From positions 248,001 through 312,000 of the forward strand of contig NZ_CAJOCF010000002.1 in NCBI RefSeq assembly GCF_905332535.1: DNA of 64,000 bases. The letters are read 5' to 3'. The notes beneath the pieces are model-generated. The model saw only the letters and a list, made by a program, of their open reading frames with translations, did not search any database and was not told the origin of the DNA. The position numbers and the translations under genes are program-made. Shown piece by piece: positions 53,753 to 63,983 of this stretch. Within the stretch, counting starts at the first letter, position 1, and the number at the start of each line of letters is the position of its first letter. The DNA comes from Latilactobacillus fragifolii (GTDB lineage: Bacteria; Bacillota; Bacilli; Lactobacillales; Lactobacillaceae).

Positions 53753-54190
53753 ATGTATACTATCGGCCAAGTTGCAGCCATGTTCGACCTACCCGTTTCG
53801 ACCATTCGTTATTATGATAAAGCGGGTTTGCTTCCCGATATTCAACGTGTTTCCGGTATTCGTCAATTTTCAGACAATGAACTCGAAGCCTTACGCGTCA
53901 TCGAATGTTTGAAAAAGTCGGGACTGGAAATCAAAGCAATTAAACAATTTATGGATTGGAATCAAGCTGGCAACGAAACATTTGACCAACGCAAAACACT
54001 TTTCGAAAAGCAAATGGTCGCCGTTGAGGCCGAAATTGCTAGCCTCGAAAAGGTCCGGGCAATGTTACGTTATAAACAATGGTATTACACAGAGGCTATC
54101 AAAGCTGGTGATGAAGACCCGGTGATCGCAATGGTGCCTGACCAAATGCCGCCAGACATCAAACAAGCGTATGAACGCTCGCATATCTAA
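53753..54190 (+). CDS. MerR-family transcriptional regulator
   Basis: 145-residue MerR regulator. The N-terminal winged helix is YTIGQVAAMFDLPVSTIRYY followed by DKAGLLPDIQRVSGIRQFSD (residues 2-45), then a dimerisation helix to about 118 and a short C-terminus without metal-binding Cys. It belongs to the group that senses organic or redox signals rather than metals. AAAGGAC lies 6-7 bp before the ATG. It diverges from the hydrolase gene and likely activates it. Confidence 0.88.
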   Translation: MYTIGQVAAMFDLPVSTIRYYDKAGLLPDIQRVSGIRQFSDNELEALRVIECLKKSGLEIKAIKQFMDWNQAGNETFDQRKTLFEKQMVAVEAEIASLEKVRAMLRYKQWYYTEAIKAGDEDPVIAMVPDQMPPDIKQAYERSHI

Positions 54191-54391
54191 CAATTTATAC
54201 TTTATTTTTTACTCAACGACATGTCTTGTGTTCTAATAACATCCGCTAAATCGGCATACTTCATCAGGCCCGTCTTAATTGAGCAGTATCCGTCAATCAA
54301 ATAATCCTTTCACCCGATTTCCCCGCCCACTCCCCCATTTTTTCGCCAAAAGCGTTATACTATGGGTAATAAATAAAAGGAGTGTTTTGAC

Positions 54392-55798
54392 ATGCAAAAA
54401 CCAATTAAAGGGTCATGTACTACGGTCTTAGTCGGTAAGAAAGCTTCAATTGATGGTTCAACCATGATTTCTAGAAATGATGATGGCCATGAAGCTTTAG
54501 ATCCACAACGCTTTGTTGTAGTGAACCCTGAAGATCAACCCCGGCATTATCAAGCGGTGATTAGCGGCGTTCAAATCCAATTACCTGACAACCCAATGCG
54601 CTATACTTCGATTCCTAACTCATTATTGACTAACGGCATCTGGCCAGCAGCTGGGATTAACAGTGAAAATATCGCGATGTCTGCCACCGAAACGATTACC
54701 ACTAATCCCCGGATTCAAGGACTTGATCCTTTTGTTCCCGGCGGAATTGGTGAAGAAGACATTGTCACACTAGTCTTACCTTACATTCACAGTGCTAAAG
54801 AAGGGGTCGAACGTTTAGGCGCCCTCCTCGAAGAATTCGGTACTTATGAACCAAACGGGATTGCTTTTTCTGACAAAGACAGCGTTTGGTGGCTTGAAAC
54901 AATTGGTGGTCATCACTGGGCTGCCGTTCGTATCCCTGATGACGCTTACGTCGTTGCCCCTAACCGAATGAACATCGATCATTTCGACTTTGATTCAGCC
55001 GATACTCTTTGCTCAGCTGACTTAAAAACCTTGATTGATGATAACAACTTAAATCCTGACTTTGAAGGCTATAACCTGCGTCATATTTTCGGCAGTGCTT
55101 CAATCAAAGATACGGTTTATAACAACCCCCGGACATGGTACGGTCAACGCTACTTCAATCCTGAAATCAAACAAGATCCAATAGACCAAGATTTACCATT
55201 CATCTGCCATGCCAACCGCAAGATTTCAATCGAAGACGTCAAGTTCGTCTTGAGCGCTCACTTTGAAAATACAGAATACGATCCTTACGGTAGCGCCCCT
55301 GAAGATGTTAAAACCCGTTTCCGGCCAATCGGAATTAACCGGAACCACAACGTGCATATTTTACAAATCCGTAACAACGTTCCTGCCGAAATCGCCGGCA
55401 TTCACTGGTTGGCCTATGGTGCTAATACTTTCAATACCGTCGTACCATTTTACGCCAATGTTAATGACACACCCGAATCATACAAGAATGCCACAGGTAC
55501 TTTTGACTTGAACAATATGTACTGGTTAAGCTGTACAACCGCCCTACTTGGCGATACAGATTACGACTTCTACGTTGATATGCGTAACACCTTCGAACTT
55601 GAAGCCATGAGTGCTTATCACGCAATCCAAAACGAAACCGATAAAGCCTTCGCTGATCAAAAAGACGTCACAGCCTTCTTGGAAGCCGCTAATAACAAAC
55701 TAGCCAGCGAATCACTCAACCGCCAAACAGCCTTGCTCGGCCAAATGGTGATTGCCGGTTCAGAACACATGAAATTGCGTTATAATTTGAACGATTAA
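54392..55798 (+). CDS. pepD: Dipeptidase, peptidase family C69 (PepD type), second copy
   Basis: 468-residue Ntn-hydrolase. [20 protein letters not shown] puts the nucleophile at Cys9; [14 protein letters not shown] follows. Clear similarity to the enzyme at 40.4 kb, with moderate divergence throughout and longer N-terminal peptide to remove. AAAGGAG lies 9 bp before the ATG. Monocistronic with a strong terminator. Confidence 0.9.
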   Translation: MQKPIKGSCTTVLVGKKASIDGSTMISRNDDGHEALDPQRFVVVNPEDQPRHYQAVISGVQIQLPDNPMRYTSIPNSLLTNGIWPAAGINSENIAMSATETITTNPRIQGLDPFVPGGIGEEDIVTLVLPYIHSAKEGVERLGALLEEFGTYEPNGIAFSDKDSVWWLETIGGHHWAAVRIPDDAYVVAPNRMNIDHFDFDSADTLCSADLKTLIDDNNLNPDFEGYNLRHIFGSASIKDTVYNNPRTWYGQRYFNPEIKQDPIDQDLPFICHANRKISIEDVKFVLSAHFENTEYDPYGSAPEDVKTRFRPIGINRNHNVHILQIRNNVPAEIAGIHWLAYGANTFNTVVPFYANVNDTPESYKNATGTFDLNNMYWLSCTTALLGDTDYDFYVDMRNTFELEAMSAYHAIQNETDKAFADQKDVTAFLEAANNKLASESLNRQTALLGQMVIAGSEHMKLRYNLND

Positions 55799-55807
55799 TA
55801 TATATTC

Positions 55808-55842
55808 AAAAAAAGACAAAGTCATTGGCTTTGTCTTTTTTT
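55808..55842. terminator. Terminator between dipeptidase 2 and the MarR gene
   Basis: AAAAAAAGACAAAG / CTTTGTCTTTTTTT arms with a 7-base loop; serves both converging genes. Confidence 0.8.
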
Positions 55843-55855
55843 ACTGATTATTCAT

Positions 55856-56272
55856 TTAAATATCCTCGCCGAGCACCTCAAATATTTCAACAGTATCCGT
55901 AACTTTCTTAACTGGCTCTGTAATCTGCGCCAGCCGCTCACGATACGATTCATCTAGGCTTTCAACAACTGAACGCCCCGTATCAGTTAACACAATTGTC
56001 ACAATTCGCTGATCTTGATTCGTCTGACTTCGTTCTTTAGACAAGTAGTCACTGTAATACAATTGCGTCAGTTTCCGACTGACTGCCGGCCTTGAAATAT
56101 GCAATTCGTCGCTCAATTCAGTCGGCCTTATTCCACCCGCGACTAAGATTCGTTTCATCAACACAAATTGTTCAAAAGAAATATGATATTCCGCACACAG
56201 ATCATTCAATGATCTTCTTGCATTATCTAATTCTTGTAAAGCTTCATAAAAAACAATCATATTTTCTGCCAT
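55856..56272 (-). CDS. MarR-family transcriptional regulator
   Basis: 138-residue winged-helix protein. HTH: RPTELSDELHISRPAVSRKL then TQLYYSDYLSKER; wing QTNQDQRIVTIVLTDTG. Its architecture is close to the MarR protein of the polysaccharide locus (both read SRPAxSRKL in the recognition helix). AAGGTAGAT precedes the ATG. It converges with dipeptidase 2. Target unknown. Confidence 0.85.
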   Translation of the reverse strand: MAENMIVFYEALQELDNARRSLNDLCAEYHISFEQFVLMKRILVAGGIRPTELSDELHISRPAVSRKLTQLYYSDYLSKERSQTNQDQRIVTIVLTDTGRSVVESLDESYRERLAQITEPVKKVTDTVEIFEVLGEDI

Positions 56273-56641
56273 CTACCTTCACCTCACATTCATTTTAATA
56301 AACATCTTTAATAGTATCTGTTGCGATTATCTATTGAAGCGCAACCTAAGGAATAAACTTGATTTAACTTTTCAGTAATAGCTATCACCGATAAGGGCCG
56401 ACACAACTTAAATCACCATTAATAATTAATGCAATTCATAGTACTTCTTCCAACAGAATACCATTTTGAGAATCAATCGAAAAACAATAAATAGTTACCA
56501 AACGGTAACTATTTATTGTTTTTATTATCGCCATAAGATAATTGTCTTGCTAATTTATTATTTTAAATTTAATCTTATTATATTAAGTACAATTAGTTAA
56601 ATAATTAACTAAAATATTTTACAGACGGGTTGTGCCGACCA
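56273..56641. other. Intergenic region upstream of the Mga-like gene
   Basis: Holds a perfect 19-bp inverted repeat at 56481-56522 (4-base loop, T/A tails on both sides) and a smaller dyad TTAGTTAA / TTAACTAA at 56593-56612 just before the Mga-like gene. No reading frame is supported. Confidence 0.6.
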
Positions 56642-58129
56642 ATGAAGGACTTCTTCTTATCTAGTAAAGCCATCACACTACTACAACTATTTAAATATCT
56701 TGAAAAAGCAGATGATCCACCTCGCTTAAAAGATATTATGGTTTATTTTTCGCTTTCTAAAATTACCACCATACGGTATCTTAAAGAACTTCAACAAGAT
56801 TTAATGGCGCTTCATCCCAATCTCCAATTAGTCACCATTGATAACCAGTACTATGTTGAATATCCAGTAAATTATTCATTTAGTAACACTATTTTTAAAC
56901 TCCGTTATATCTACATAACACGAACGTCTAAATTTCAAGTTATGGATGCACTTTTTAAAAATAATTTCAGTTCTATTCAAACCCTCTCAGAAACCATTAA
57001 CTTGTCACCTTCTACGATCCAAAATAATATTAAACAGCTAAAGCATTATTTTAAACATTTTGGGGTCACCATTTCATTTAGAAGCAAACAAAATATTGTC
57101 GGTAACCCTCTGAATATTAGAGTATTACTAATCTACACTTATACTGCCATTTATAGAGGTGATGAGGTGCCTGATTTTGTTACCAACCAATCTCAATATA
57201 AACTCAACGTTAAAGAAAATCTAAGTTTCTCTCAATGCCATCAATTTAAAATTCTAACATCAGTGACCTATTTTGATTTAATCCAGAAAAAAAATGCTAT
57301 CACGCTCACACCCAAACTGCGAAAACTGTTGGCGGTAATAAATGAAACTAACCCACTCACAATCGAATTACCAGGATTCTCTGAACAAGTCTTACGAGAC
57401 GAATCGTTATTGTTTGCCCTATTATTACGTCTTTTGGTCGCAAATTACGATACCGCTGCAGACAAAATTAAAATAGCCCAAGCATTTTTGGCATTAAATA
57501 CTGAATTTACTAATGACGTGTATCAATTACTCACGGATTTTTTTGAAACTTTTCAGCTAAATCATGACCAAACGCATTTTCTGGGATCGTTTTATTATCT
57601 AATTTTAATGCTAATCTATCTTCGTTTCATCTCTGTGGATGTCACAAACTTTCTAGAATTTAGCATCACAATGTCAGCCTTTAAACTGGAGGATATCAAT
57701 ACTGATCCCACCTTTAAGTTACTAGAACAATTTCTAAACGAAAAACGTAAGCCCTATGCTAAATTACTCAATCGTCCAATAGGACCAATGATTACCTCGC
57801 TATTTTTCTTCTTACTTGACTATAATTTGCAGATTAAACCCTTAAAAATTAATGTTCAATATACTAAGAATTTTTATGCTGCCAGTATGATTATCCATAG
57901 TTTACAAGACGTTTTTGGCTCAGCTATTACTTTTACTGACCGCATTGATCAAGCCGATTTCATCATCTCAGATAGTTATGAACATCCACCTTCTTTAGCA
58001 GGCCATTTCTTCTTGTTTAATAATATCTATAATCCTACTGATTGGTCCTCGCTACTTGAGACCGTTTTGCATCAAATTTACACAAAATCTTTTTATAAAA
58101 CACTCTACCAAGCAAACACGCACCATTGA
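56642..58129 (+). CDS. Mga-like helix-turn-helix transcriptional regulator
   Basis: 495-residue regulator with two N-terminal HTH segments: about residues 10-65 (RLKDIMVYFSLSKITTIRYL) and 95-130 (IQTLSETINLSPSTIQNNIK), then a long helical region with PRD-like organisation and a C-terminal EIIB-like fold. This is the Mga/AtxA architecture. The ATG at 56642 is used; an upstream TTG at 56630 exists and neither has a strong ribosome binding site. It lies 136 bp before catalase on the same strand; functional connection is possible but unproved. Confidence 0.75.
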   Translation: MKDFFLSSKAITLLQLFKYLEKADDPPRLKDIMVYFSLSKITTIRYLKELQQDLMALHPNLQLVTIDNQYYVEYPVNYSFSNTIFKLRYIYITRTSKFQVMDALFKNNFSSIQTLSETINLSPSTIQNNIKQLKHYFKHFGVTISFRSKQNIVGNPLNIRVLLIYTYTAIYRGDEVPDFVTNQSQYKLNVKENLSFSQCHQFKILTSVTYFDLIQKKNAITLTPKLRKLLAVINETNPLTIELPGFSEQVLRDESLLFALLLRLLVANYDTAADKIKIAQAFLALNTEFTNDVYQLLTDFFETFQLNHDQTHFLGSFYYLILMLIYLRFISVDVTNFLEFSITMSAFKLEDINTDPTFKLLEQFLNEKRKPYAKLLNRPIGPMITSLFFFLLDYNLQIKPLKINVQYTKNFYAASMIIHSLQDVFGSAITFTDRIDQADFIISDSYEHPPSLAGHFFLFNNIYNPTDWSSLLETVLHQIYTKSFYKTLYQANTHH

Positions 58130-58168
58130 TAACCACTTTGTTATCGTTTATTTAACAAGCGTTTTTAG

Positions 58169-58198
58169 TTGACCTCTAGCAGTTGTAAGTCCTATAGT
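58169..58198 (+). promoter_or_regulatory. katA promoter
   Basis: TTGACC (58169-58174), 18-bp spacer, TATAGT (58193-58198). The leader holds a dyad AAGTAAAT / ATTTACTT at about 58204-58237 upstream of the ribosome binding site. Confidence 0.65.
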
Positions 58199-58265
58199 GA
58201 CTAAGTAAATTGCGTGCAATTTTTATGCATTTACTTTAAAAAAAAGACTCCGGAGGTTAAATAAT

Positions 58266-59705
58266 ATGACAAACAAACTCACAACAAATGAAGGTCAACC
58301 TTGGGCAGACAATCAACATTCGCAAACTGCTGGTCAGCGGGGACCCGTACTAATTCAAGATTACCAATTACTTGAAAAACTTGCCCATTTTAACCGTGAA
58401 CGGATTCCCGAACGAGTCGTCCATGCTAAAGGTGCCGGTGCAAAGGGGTATTTCAAAGTTACTAAAGACATGCGTGCTTATACTAAAGCCGCGGTCTTCA
58501 GCGGCGTTGGTAAGAAGACGCCACTAATTACGCGTTTTTCCCAAGTTGCCGGTGAAGCTGGTTATCCCGATACCTACCGCGATGTCCGGGGCTTCGCCGT
58601 TAAATTCTATACGGAAGAAGGCAACTATGACATCGTCGGTAATAATACCCCGGTCTTCTTCGTCAACGATCCCTTAAAATTTCCGGATTTCATTCATTCT
58701 CAAAAACGGGATCCGCGGACACACGCGCGAAGCCAAGATATGCAATGGGATTTCTGGTCATTATCACCGGAGTCAGTCCACCAAGTAACGATTTTAATGA
58801 GTGATCGCGGAATCCCAGCAAGCTACCGCATGATGCATGGTTATGGTAGTCATACCTTCAAATGGGTTAATGCCACTGGCGAACAATTCTGGGTTAAATA
58901 TCACTTCAAAACAAATCAAGGTGTGCATAATTTAAGTAACGAACTTGCCAATGAATTGGCTGGTAAGGATACCGACTATCTTCAAAATGACCTATTCAAT
59001 GCAATTGAAACGGGCGATTATCCAAGCTGGACTGTCGCTGTTCAACTCGTCCCTTACGAAGACGGTCTAAATTACCCCCAAGATATTTTTGACGTAACGA
59101 AGGTGATTTCACAAAAGGATTATCCCTTAATCGAAATTGGCCAAATGGTGCTCGATGAAAATCCAACCAATAACTTCGAAGACATCGAAGAATTGGCCTT
59201 TTCTCCCGCTAATTTAGTCCCTGGGATTGAAGCCTCCCCTGATAAACTCCTCCAAGGGCGGTTATTCGGTTATAAAGATGCTGAACGTTATCGGCTTGGC
59301 GCCAACTATGAACAATTACCCGTTAACCGGCCAAAAGTCCCCGTTCACAATTACGAACGCGATGGCCGTATGGCTCAAAATCAAGCAACAGGCGTTAACT
59401 ACGAACCCAATAGTGACGGTGGACCAATCGAAGTGCCGGCTGCTAAAATGCATGGCGACCAACTCAGCGGTCAAACCGGGAACTATCCAACTGACCCCGA
59501 TTACTATTCAGCAGCTGGTAAACTTTACAACTTACTAACTGACCAGGAACAAGCCCGGCTAATTGAAAACATTCGCTTAAACCTCGGCCAAGTTACTAAA
59601 CCAGCGATTCAAATCCGGGAAGTGCAACAATTTTACCAAGCTGATCCAGAATACGGTCGTCGCGTTGCCGCCGCGTTACATTTAGATACAGCACAGTTTG
59701 AATAA
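58266..59705 (+). CDS. katA: Haem-dependent catalase
   Basis: Monofunctional clade-type small-subunit catalase, 479 residues, decomposing hydrogen peroxide. Catalytic His53 in [12 protein letters not shown], the Asn in [11 protein letters not shown] (126/127) and the haem-ligand Tyr336 in [14 protein letters not shown] are all present. CGGAGG lies 9 bp before the ATG. Lactic acid bacteria do not make haem, so activity needs external haem; catalase of this type is known in L. sakei. Monocistronic between a promoter and a bidirectional terminator. Confidence 0.95.
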   Translation: MTNKLTTNEGQPWADNQHSQTAGQRGPVLIQDYQLLEKLAHFNRERIPERVVHAKGAGAKGYFKVTKDMRAYTKAAVFSGVGKKTPLITRFSQVAGEAGYPDTYRDVRGFAVKFYTEEGNYDIVGNNTPVFFVNDPLKFPDFIHSQKRDPRTHARSQDMQWDFWSLSPESVHQVTILMSDRGIPASYRMMHGYGSHTFKWVNATGEQFWVKYHFKTNQGVHNLSNELANELAGKDTDYLQNDLFNAIETGDYPSWTVAVQLVPYEDGLNYPQDIFDVTKVISQKDYPLIEIGQMVLDENPTNNFEDIEELAFSPANLVPGIEASPDKLLQGRLFGYKDAERYRLGANYEQLPVNRPKVPVHNYERDGRMAQNQATGVNYEPNSDGGPIEVPAAKMHGDQLSGQTGNYPTDPDYYSAAGKLYNLLTDQEQARLIENIRLNLGQVTKPAIQIREVQQFYQADPEYGRRVAAALHLDTAQFE

Positions 59706-59713
59706 CTAAACAC

Positions 59714-59755
59714 ACAAAAAATAGGTGGTCCTCAGTGAGGACCACCTATTTTTTA
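59714..59755. terminator. Bidirectional terminator between katA and the Asp23 operon
   Basis: AAAAAATAGGTGGTCCTCA and its complement form a near-continuous 19-bp stem with T runs on both strands. Confidence 0.85.
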
Positions 59756-60205
59756 TTCATTATCTTTTTTGTCTTTCTTACCTGTTTCTTGTTTTGCTGC
59801 CCATTCTTTCTTGGTCAATAAATCGGCAACATTCATCTTAATTTTGGTAACGTTTAAGCCCGTCATTTTATGCACCGACTTCGCAATTTGATCCGTTGTT
59901 TGTTCAAAAATATCTGGCGCTGATTTACCATATTCTAAAATGGCATCTAATTCGATTGTCACTTCTTGATCGTCAATATCAGCATCAACGCCCTTAGTTG
60001 GGTCTTCTTCATCGCGGAAACGATCAGCTAATTGACTCATCATCCCGCCTGATAATTCTAAGACACCATCGATATCATGCACCGTTTGGCCCGCAATTTT
60101 TTCAATAACACCGTCTGAAAAGTTTAGTTCCTTTTCAATTTTTTCGGTATGTTGGTCCATTGGCTTGTCCATCATTTTATCCATTGGTTTGTTTGTTTTA
60201 TCCAT
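59753..60205 (-). CDS. Asp23/Gls24 family envelope stress protein 1
   Basis: About 150-residue Asp23 domain protein. After a Met/Lys/Asp-rich N-terminus (MDKTNKPMDK) the domain runs from about residue 25: FSDGVIEKIAGQTVHDIDGV, then QEVTIELDAILEYGKSAPDI and a Lys-rich tail. Several ATGs are near (60217, 60214, 60205); 60205 is used since AAAGG abuts the others. Such proteins gather at the membrane through AmaP and respond to alkaline or wall stress. Last gene of the run. Confidence 0.85.
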   Translation of the reverse strand: MDKTNKPMDKMMDKPMDQHTEKIEKELNFSDGVIEKIAGQTVHDIDGVLELSGGMMSQLADRFRDEEDPTKGVDADIDDQEVTIELDAILEYGKSAPDIFEQTTDQIAKSVHKMTGLNVTKIKMNVADLLTKKEWAAKQETGKKDKKDNE

Positions 60206-60229
60206 TATTTTCATCATCCTTTACTATTT

Positions 60230-60655
60230 TTATTGAACGCGTTTTTCAGAATCACTTTTCTTGGGATTGCTGCCTTGTTGTTGCCATTCTTTCTTAGTCA
60301 TAATGTCACTGACGTGGCTATTGACTTCGACAACGCTCAACCCGGTCATCTTTTCTACCGCCTCCGTCACAGCCGTTGTTAATCGTTCGAAAACATCCCG
60401 GGCATTTCGGCCGTATTCCAAAATAATGGTCATGTCGATTGCGACTTGTTTTTCACCAACTTCGACACTGATTCCCTTTGTTGGATCACTATCGTTTCTG
60501 AACCGATCGGCAATATCACTGAAGAAATTACCATTCATCGATAGTAAGCCATCAACATTTTGCGCTGTCTTACCAGCGATTTTAGCAATAACAGCATCTT
60601 CAAAAGTTAATTTGCTGTTTGCCATCACTTCGTCTAAATGTGCTTGTTCTACCAT
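60230..60655 (-). CDS. Asp23/Gls24 family envelope stress protein 2
   Basis: 141-residue Asp23 domain protein: LTFEDAVIAKIAGKTAQNVD, then KQVAIDMTIILEYGRNARDV and EWQQQGSNPKKSDSEKR at the end. Clearly paralogous to the previous gene, 24 bp away. GGAGGTG lies 7 bp before the ATG. Confidence 0.88.
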   Translation of the reverse strand: MVEQAHLDEVMANSKLTFEDAVIAKIAGKTAQNVDGLLSMNGNFFSDIADRFRNDSDPTKGISVEVGEKQVAIDMTIILEYGRNARDVFERLTTAVTEAVEKMTGLSVVEVNSHVSDIMTKKEWQQQGSNPKKSDSEKRVQ

Positions 60656-60670
60656 TTTGTCACACCTCCA

Positions 60671-60865
60671 TTATTTATCCTGATTCAAGACCCGGTTAAT
60701 TTGTGATCTAAATCCTTCTAAATCTTCCTTAGATCCCGTTAAACTAGCTGCAATGTAGCCGAGTAAACCAGCGATGATAATCAAGATTAAACTCATAAAT
60801 CCTAAACTAATCCAAATGGTTGCCAACACTGCTCCGGCAACAAAGCCCCAATATGAACGTCTCAT
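60671..60865 (-). CDS. DUF2273 small membrane protein
   Basis: 64-residue protein with two helices (MRRSYWGFVAGAVLATIWIS, then LGFMSLILIIIAGLLGYIAA) and a charged tail; DUF2273 proteins accompany AmaP and Asp23. The ATG at 60865 has GAGG 8 bp upstream; it follows the amaP stop by only a few bases. Confidence 0.82.
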   Translation of the reverse strand: MRRSYWGFVAGAVLATIWISLGFMSLILIIIAGLLGYIAASLTGSKEDLEGFRSQINRVLNQDK

Positions 60866-60870
60866 TTGTC

Positions 60871-61419
60871 TCACCTCACATTACTTTTTGCCTGATTACT
60901 TAGGGGTGATAGTTTGACATTCACCGCTTTAATCGGCATCTCAAAGATTGTTTGTAATGCTTGCTGTACCGTTTCTTTAACAGCCTGTGCTTGTTGATCA
61001 AGATTATTGCGGTCCATTGTCACTGCTTGAACGTTGGCCGTCACTTTGGGATGCCGGCCTTTAAACGTCGTATGGACTAAAACTTCTTTCACCCGGTGTT
61101 TTTCAATAATAGCTTGTGTCACTGTTTTTTCAACCGCTTTGCGGGAAAGGGCTAATTCGCCTTTATCTGACTTGATGATCATTTGGCGTTTTTTTGGTGG
61201 ACTGAATAATGCCAATAGCAGTAAATATAAGAAAATTAAGCCACTAAGCACACCCAAGCCCAGTCCCAAATTTCCGACCCATTGTTCGGGTAGCCAACTG
61301 AGGTGCATGAATTGTTTATCGGTTTGTTGTAGTGGGTAGATTAGCATGATAAACCATGCTACCTGACACAATCCGAGCAAACTGACTAAACTGATCACCA
61401 CTTTATTAAATTTATTCAT
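60871..61419 (-). CDS. amaP: Alkaline shock response membrane anchor protein AmaP
   Basis: 182-residue membrane protein: two N-terminal helices (about 7-27 and 52-72), then a cytoplasmic domain with GELALSRKAVEKTVTQAI and a KVTANVQAVTMDRN strand, as in AmaP, which anchors Asp23 at the membrane. GGGGCGG precedes the ATG. Position among Asp23 genes supports the call. Confidence 0.85.
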   Translation of the reverse strand: MNKFNKVVISLVSLLGLCQVAWFIMLIYPLQQTDKQFMHLSWLPEQWVGNLGLGLGVLSGLIFLYLLLLALFSPPKKRQMIIKSDKGELALSRKAVEKTVTQAIIEKHRVKEVLVHTTFKGRHPKVTANVQAVTMDRNNLDQQAQAVKETVQQALQTIFEMPIKAVNVKLSPLSNQAKSNVR

Positions 61420-61437
61420 GGTGTCCGCCCCTTTATA

Positions 61438-61689
61438 TTAGGATTTTCTACGTGTGAATAATAATGAAACAACGAAAACGACAATTACAGCACCGATAAT
61501 GGATGGAATTAAGGCCATCCCGGCAAGTTGTGGTCCCCAACTGCCAAATAATGATTGACCTAACCAAGCACCAACTAGCCCACCGACGATATTGCCAATC
61601 CAACCTGCTGGTAAATCACGGCTTGTTAATGCCCCCGCAATCACCCCAATTAAAGCACCAATAATTAAAACCCATAACCAATGTAACAT
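61438..61689 (-). CDS. GlsB/YeaQ/YmgE family stress response membrane protein
   Basis: 83-residue protein with three helices and glycine-rich signature GALIGVIAGALTSRDLPAGW followed by GNIVGGLVGAWLGQ. The ATG at 61689 has AAAGGA 8 bp upstream; longer readings lack a site. Probably first gene of the Asp23 group. Confidence 0.88.
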   Translation of the reverse strand: MLHWLWVLIIGALIGVIAGALTSRDLPAGWIGNIVGGLVGAWLGQSLFGSWGPQLAGMALIPSIIGAVIVVFVVSLLFTRRKS

Positions 61690-61814
61690 CACAATCATCC
61701 TTTCTTGTTTCCTTAAAATATATTCTTGGTTCTTCATAAATGTAACAAGTTCGACAAGCATTCGTAAAACAATACGCTTATCAACATTATCAAATCGTAA
61801 TCAATATGCTTGTT

Positions 61815-62705
61815 TTAGTTAATCGATTCGCCACCGGTGACACCGTAAATTTGCCCGGTAATATAGCTAGCAGCGTTACTAGCTAAGAACACATAAACTG
61901 GGGCCACTTCAACCGGTTGGCCCGCTCTTTTTAGTAAAGTATTTTGCCCAAATTTAGGCAAAGCACCTGCTAGTTGCCCTTGCGCTAACTGCAACGGCGT
62001 CCAAATCGGCCCTGGCGCAACCCCATTAACCCGAATGCCTCGATCGGCTAATTGTTGCGCAAGATTAATCGTAAAACTCCTAATCGCCGCTTTAGTTGCT
62101 GCATAGTCTAAAAGTTGGGGACTGGGGTTAAATCCCTGAACAGAAGTGGTCGTTAAAATACTCCCACCGGCCGGTAGATGCTCAATAGCTGCTTGGGCAA
62201 TGGCATACATCGCGACAACGTTAATTTCAAAACTGTCTCTGACTTGGGCGAGTGGTAGCTCTTCAAGTGTGGGCCATGCAATCTGTTGGGCCGCATTCAA
62301 CACGACTGTATCCAAGCCACCTAAGTCTTTAACTGCTTGGGTCACAATTTGCTGTGGTGCTTCTTGCATTTTGAAATCAGCGGGGATTAAAACGGCCTTG
62401 CGTCCAGCTGATTCAATTAATCCTGCGACTTCATTGGCATCACTTTCTTCACCGGGTAAATATTGCAAGGCAACATCAGCCCCTTCACGTGCAAAAGCAA
62501 TTGCTACTGCGCGCCCAATTCCAGAATCGCCACCGGTAATTAAGACTTTCCGGTTCATTAATTGCTCGTGGCCTTGATAATGCGCCTCGCCGCAGTCTGG
62601 TTTGGGCCGCATCTTTTCTTGAAGGGCAGGTGCTTGTTGTTCTTGGCGCTCAAATCCCGTTACTTTATATAGCTCACGTGGATCCTTTAAGTCTGCTTTA
62701 ACCAT
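61815..62705 (-). CDS. SDR family oxidoreductase (general-stress type)
   Basis: 296-residue short-chain dehydrogenase with an N-terminal extension of about 50 residues (ELYKVTGFERQEQQAPALQE) typical of the YhdF/YdaD stress group. Cofactor motif ITGGDSGIGRAVAIAF at about 56-71, NAAQQ near 137, and catalytic Tyr/Lys in YAATKAA with Ser in TTTSVQG. It lies upstream of the Asp23 group with a 125-bp gap and shares direction; a joint stress role is likely. Confidence 0.9.
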   Translation of the reverse strand: MVKADLKDPRELYKVTGFERQEQQAPALQEKMRPKPDCGEAHYQGHEQLMNRKVLITGGDSGIGRAVAIAFAREGADVALQYLPGEESDANEVAGLIESAGRKAVLIPADFKMQEAPQQIVTQAVKDLGGLDTVVLNAAQQIAWPTLEELPLAQVRDSFEINVVAMYAIAQAAIEHLPAGGSILTTTSVQGFNPSPQLLDYAATKAAIRSFTINLAQQLADRGIRVNGVAPGPIWTPLQLAQGQLAGALPKFGQNTLLKRAGQPVEVAPVYVFLASNAASYITGQIYGVTGGESIN

Positions 62706-62724
62706 CTTGGTCCCTCTTTTCTAA

Positions 62725-63513
62725 TTAATCTAGGTACACTGCTTTTAAATGTTTAATGTCATGCATGGTTAGTCCTAATGCCTGGTTTAAATAGGCTTGC
62801 GTTGAACCATAATCCGCATTAATTATCTGCACAGCCGCATTTAAGTATGACTGATCAACACTCATCAACGCCTGCATACTTTTTAAAAAGCCACTCGAGG
62901 CATCTTTTTGCCGCAACGCCTTAATGCGTGCTGCTACGTGCGCCCGCGATGCGGTATTCGACAATAGATAATCATACCGGATGACATCTTCAGGTACGCC
63001 TAACGCATTCAGTAAATAGTACGCCGCCATTCCGGTCCGGTCTTTGCCACCTGTACAGTGAAATAAAAAAGCCTGCTGCGGGTCGGCCTCAGTCAACAAC
63101 CGTTCGAAGAATTGGCGATACATCGCAATTGAATAGGGATCTTGTACCATTTCCCGATAGACTTGGCGCATTTGTTGCTGGCCACCAAGCGGATTGTTGG
63201 TGTAGCGCTCATAGAGTTCCGCTTCGCTAGCCATACTTTGCGTTTCGTCTTCTTTAAAAATTGGTAATGCTTCATAAGAGGCCGTTGTAATCTTTTTATC
63301 TGGCGCTTTGTGGCGCTCACTTGGTGACCGAAAATCTATGACATAGTTGATGTGATAGCTTTCCAAAAGCACCAGTTCTCGCTTACTAAGCTTCGCCAAA
63401 TTCCCCGTTCGAAACAAACGATGCGGTTTAATCGAGCGCCCATCCAATGTTTGATAGCCGCCTAATTCTCTGAAGTTGTAGCCATTTTTAATCGGTAATA
63501 TGCGCGCAATCAT
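62725..63513 (-). CDS. Tyrosine/dual-specificity protein phosphatase
   Basis: 262-residue phosphatase. N-terminal NFRELGGY and LFRTGNLAKL, then the P-loop HCTGGKDRTG (Cys153, Arg159), the signature of LipA-type atypical PTPs that act on phosphotyrosine and lipids. The ATG at 63513 has GAGAGGA 7 bp upstream; TTG at 63534 lacks one. It is 20 bp after the SDR gene, so same operon. The CpsD kinase at 16 kb is a possible client, as its locus lacks a phosphatase (inference). Confidence 0.86.
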   Translation of the reverse strand: MIARILPIKNGYNFRELGGYQTLDGRSIKPHRLFRTGNLAKLSKRELVLLESYHINYVIDFRSPSERHKAPDKKITTASYEALPIFKEDETQSMASEAELYERYTNNPLGGQQQMRQVYREMVQDPYSIAMYRQFFERLLTEADPQQAFLFHCTGGKDRTGMAAYYLLNALGVPEDVIRYDYLLSNTASRAHVAARIKALRQKDASSGFLKSMQALMSVDQSYLNAAVQIINADYGSTQAYLNQALGLTMHDIKHLKAVYLD

Positions 63514-63552
63514 CGACTCATCCTCTCTAATCAACCACTTTGGCTACTAGGT

Positions 63553-63822
63553 TCATTGATTATCATCCAATGTTTGAAGACACCTTTTTACTGTCTTGTT
63601 ACTAAAAACACGACCATGATGATCGAATTCCAATGGCCCCCAGCTCTCACCGACGAGGGCTTCACCATTATTCTCTCTTAAAATTGCTTCCTCCAAATCA
63701 GTCATACCTTCTAAAAAACATTTTAGATTGGCTGATTCCTTTTTTATCACCAAGCATAGTTCTGGGGTCTTAACAGTACTACGACCTAACCGAACCATCC
63801 TAATTGGGACTTCTTTTTGCAT
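63553..63822 (-). CDS. Small protein of unknown function
   Basis: 89-residue protein, MQKEVPIRMVRLGRSTVKTP, mixed charge with two Cys; no membrane segment, no family recognised. The ATG at 63822 has GGAAGG 7 bp upstream. It heads the phosphatase-SDR run, 39 bp before the phosphatase start. Confidence 0.6.
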   Translation of the reverse strand: MQKEVPIRMVRLGRSTVKTPELCLVIKKESANLKCFLEGMTDLEEAILRENNGEALVGESWGPLEFDHHGRVFSNKTVKRCLQTLDDNQ

Positions 63823-63983
63823 AAGCAACCTTCCTTTCATGAAATTTTTAATAACGTTACATCCTCAATATAAAATAATTACTTTTATTCGTGCAACTTT
63901 TATGATTACAAATAATTATTATGATTATAATCATTTACCTTTACAAAGTTTCTTGAAGTTGTTTAAATGAAGTCACAATAACT

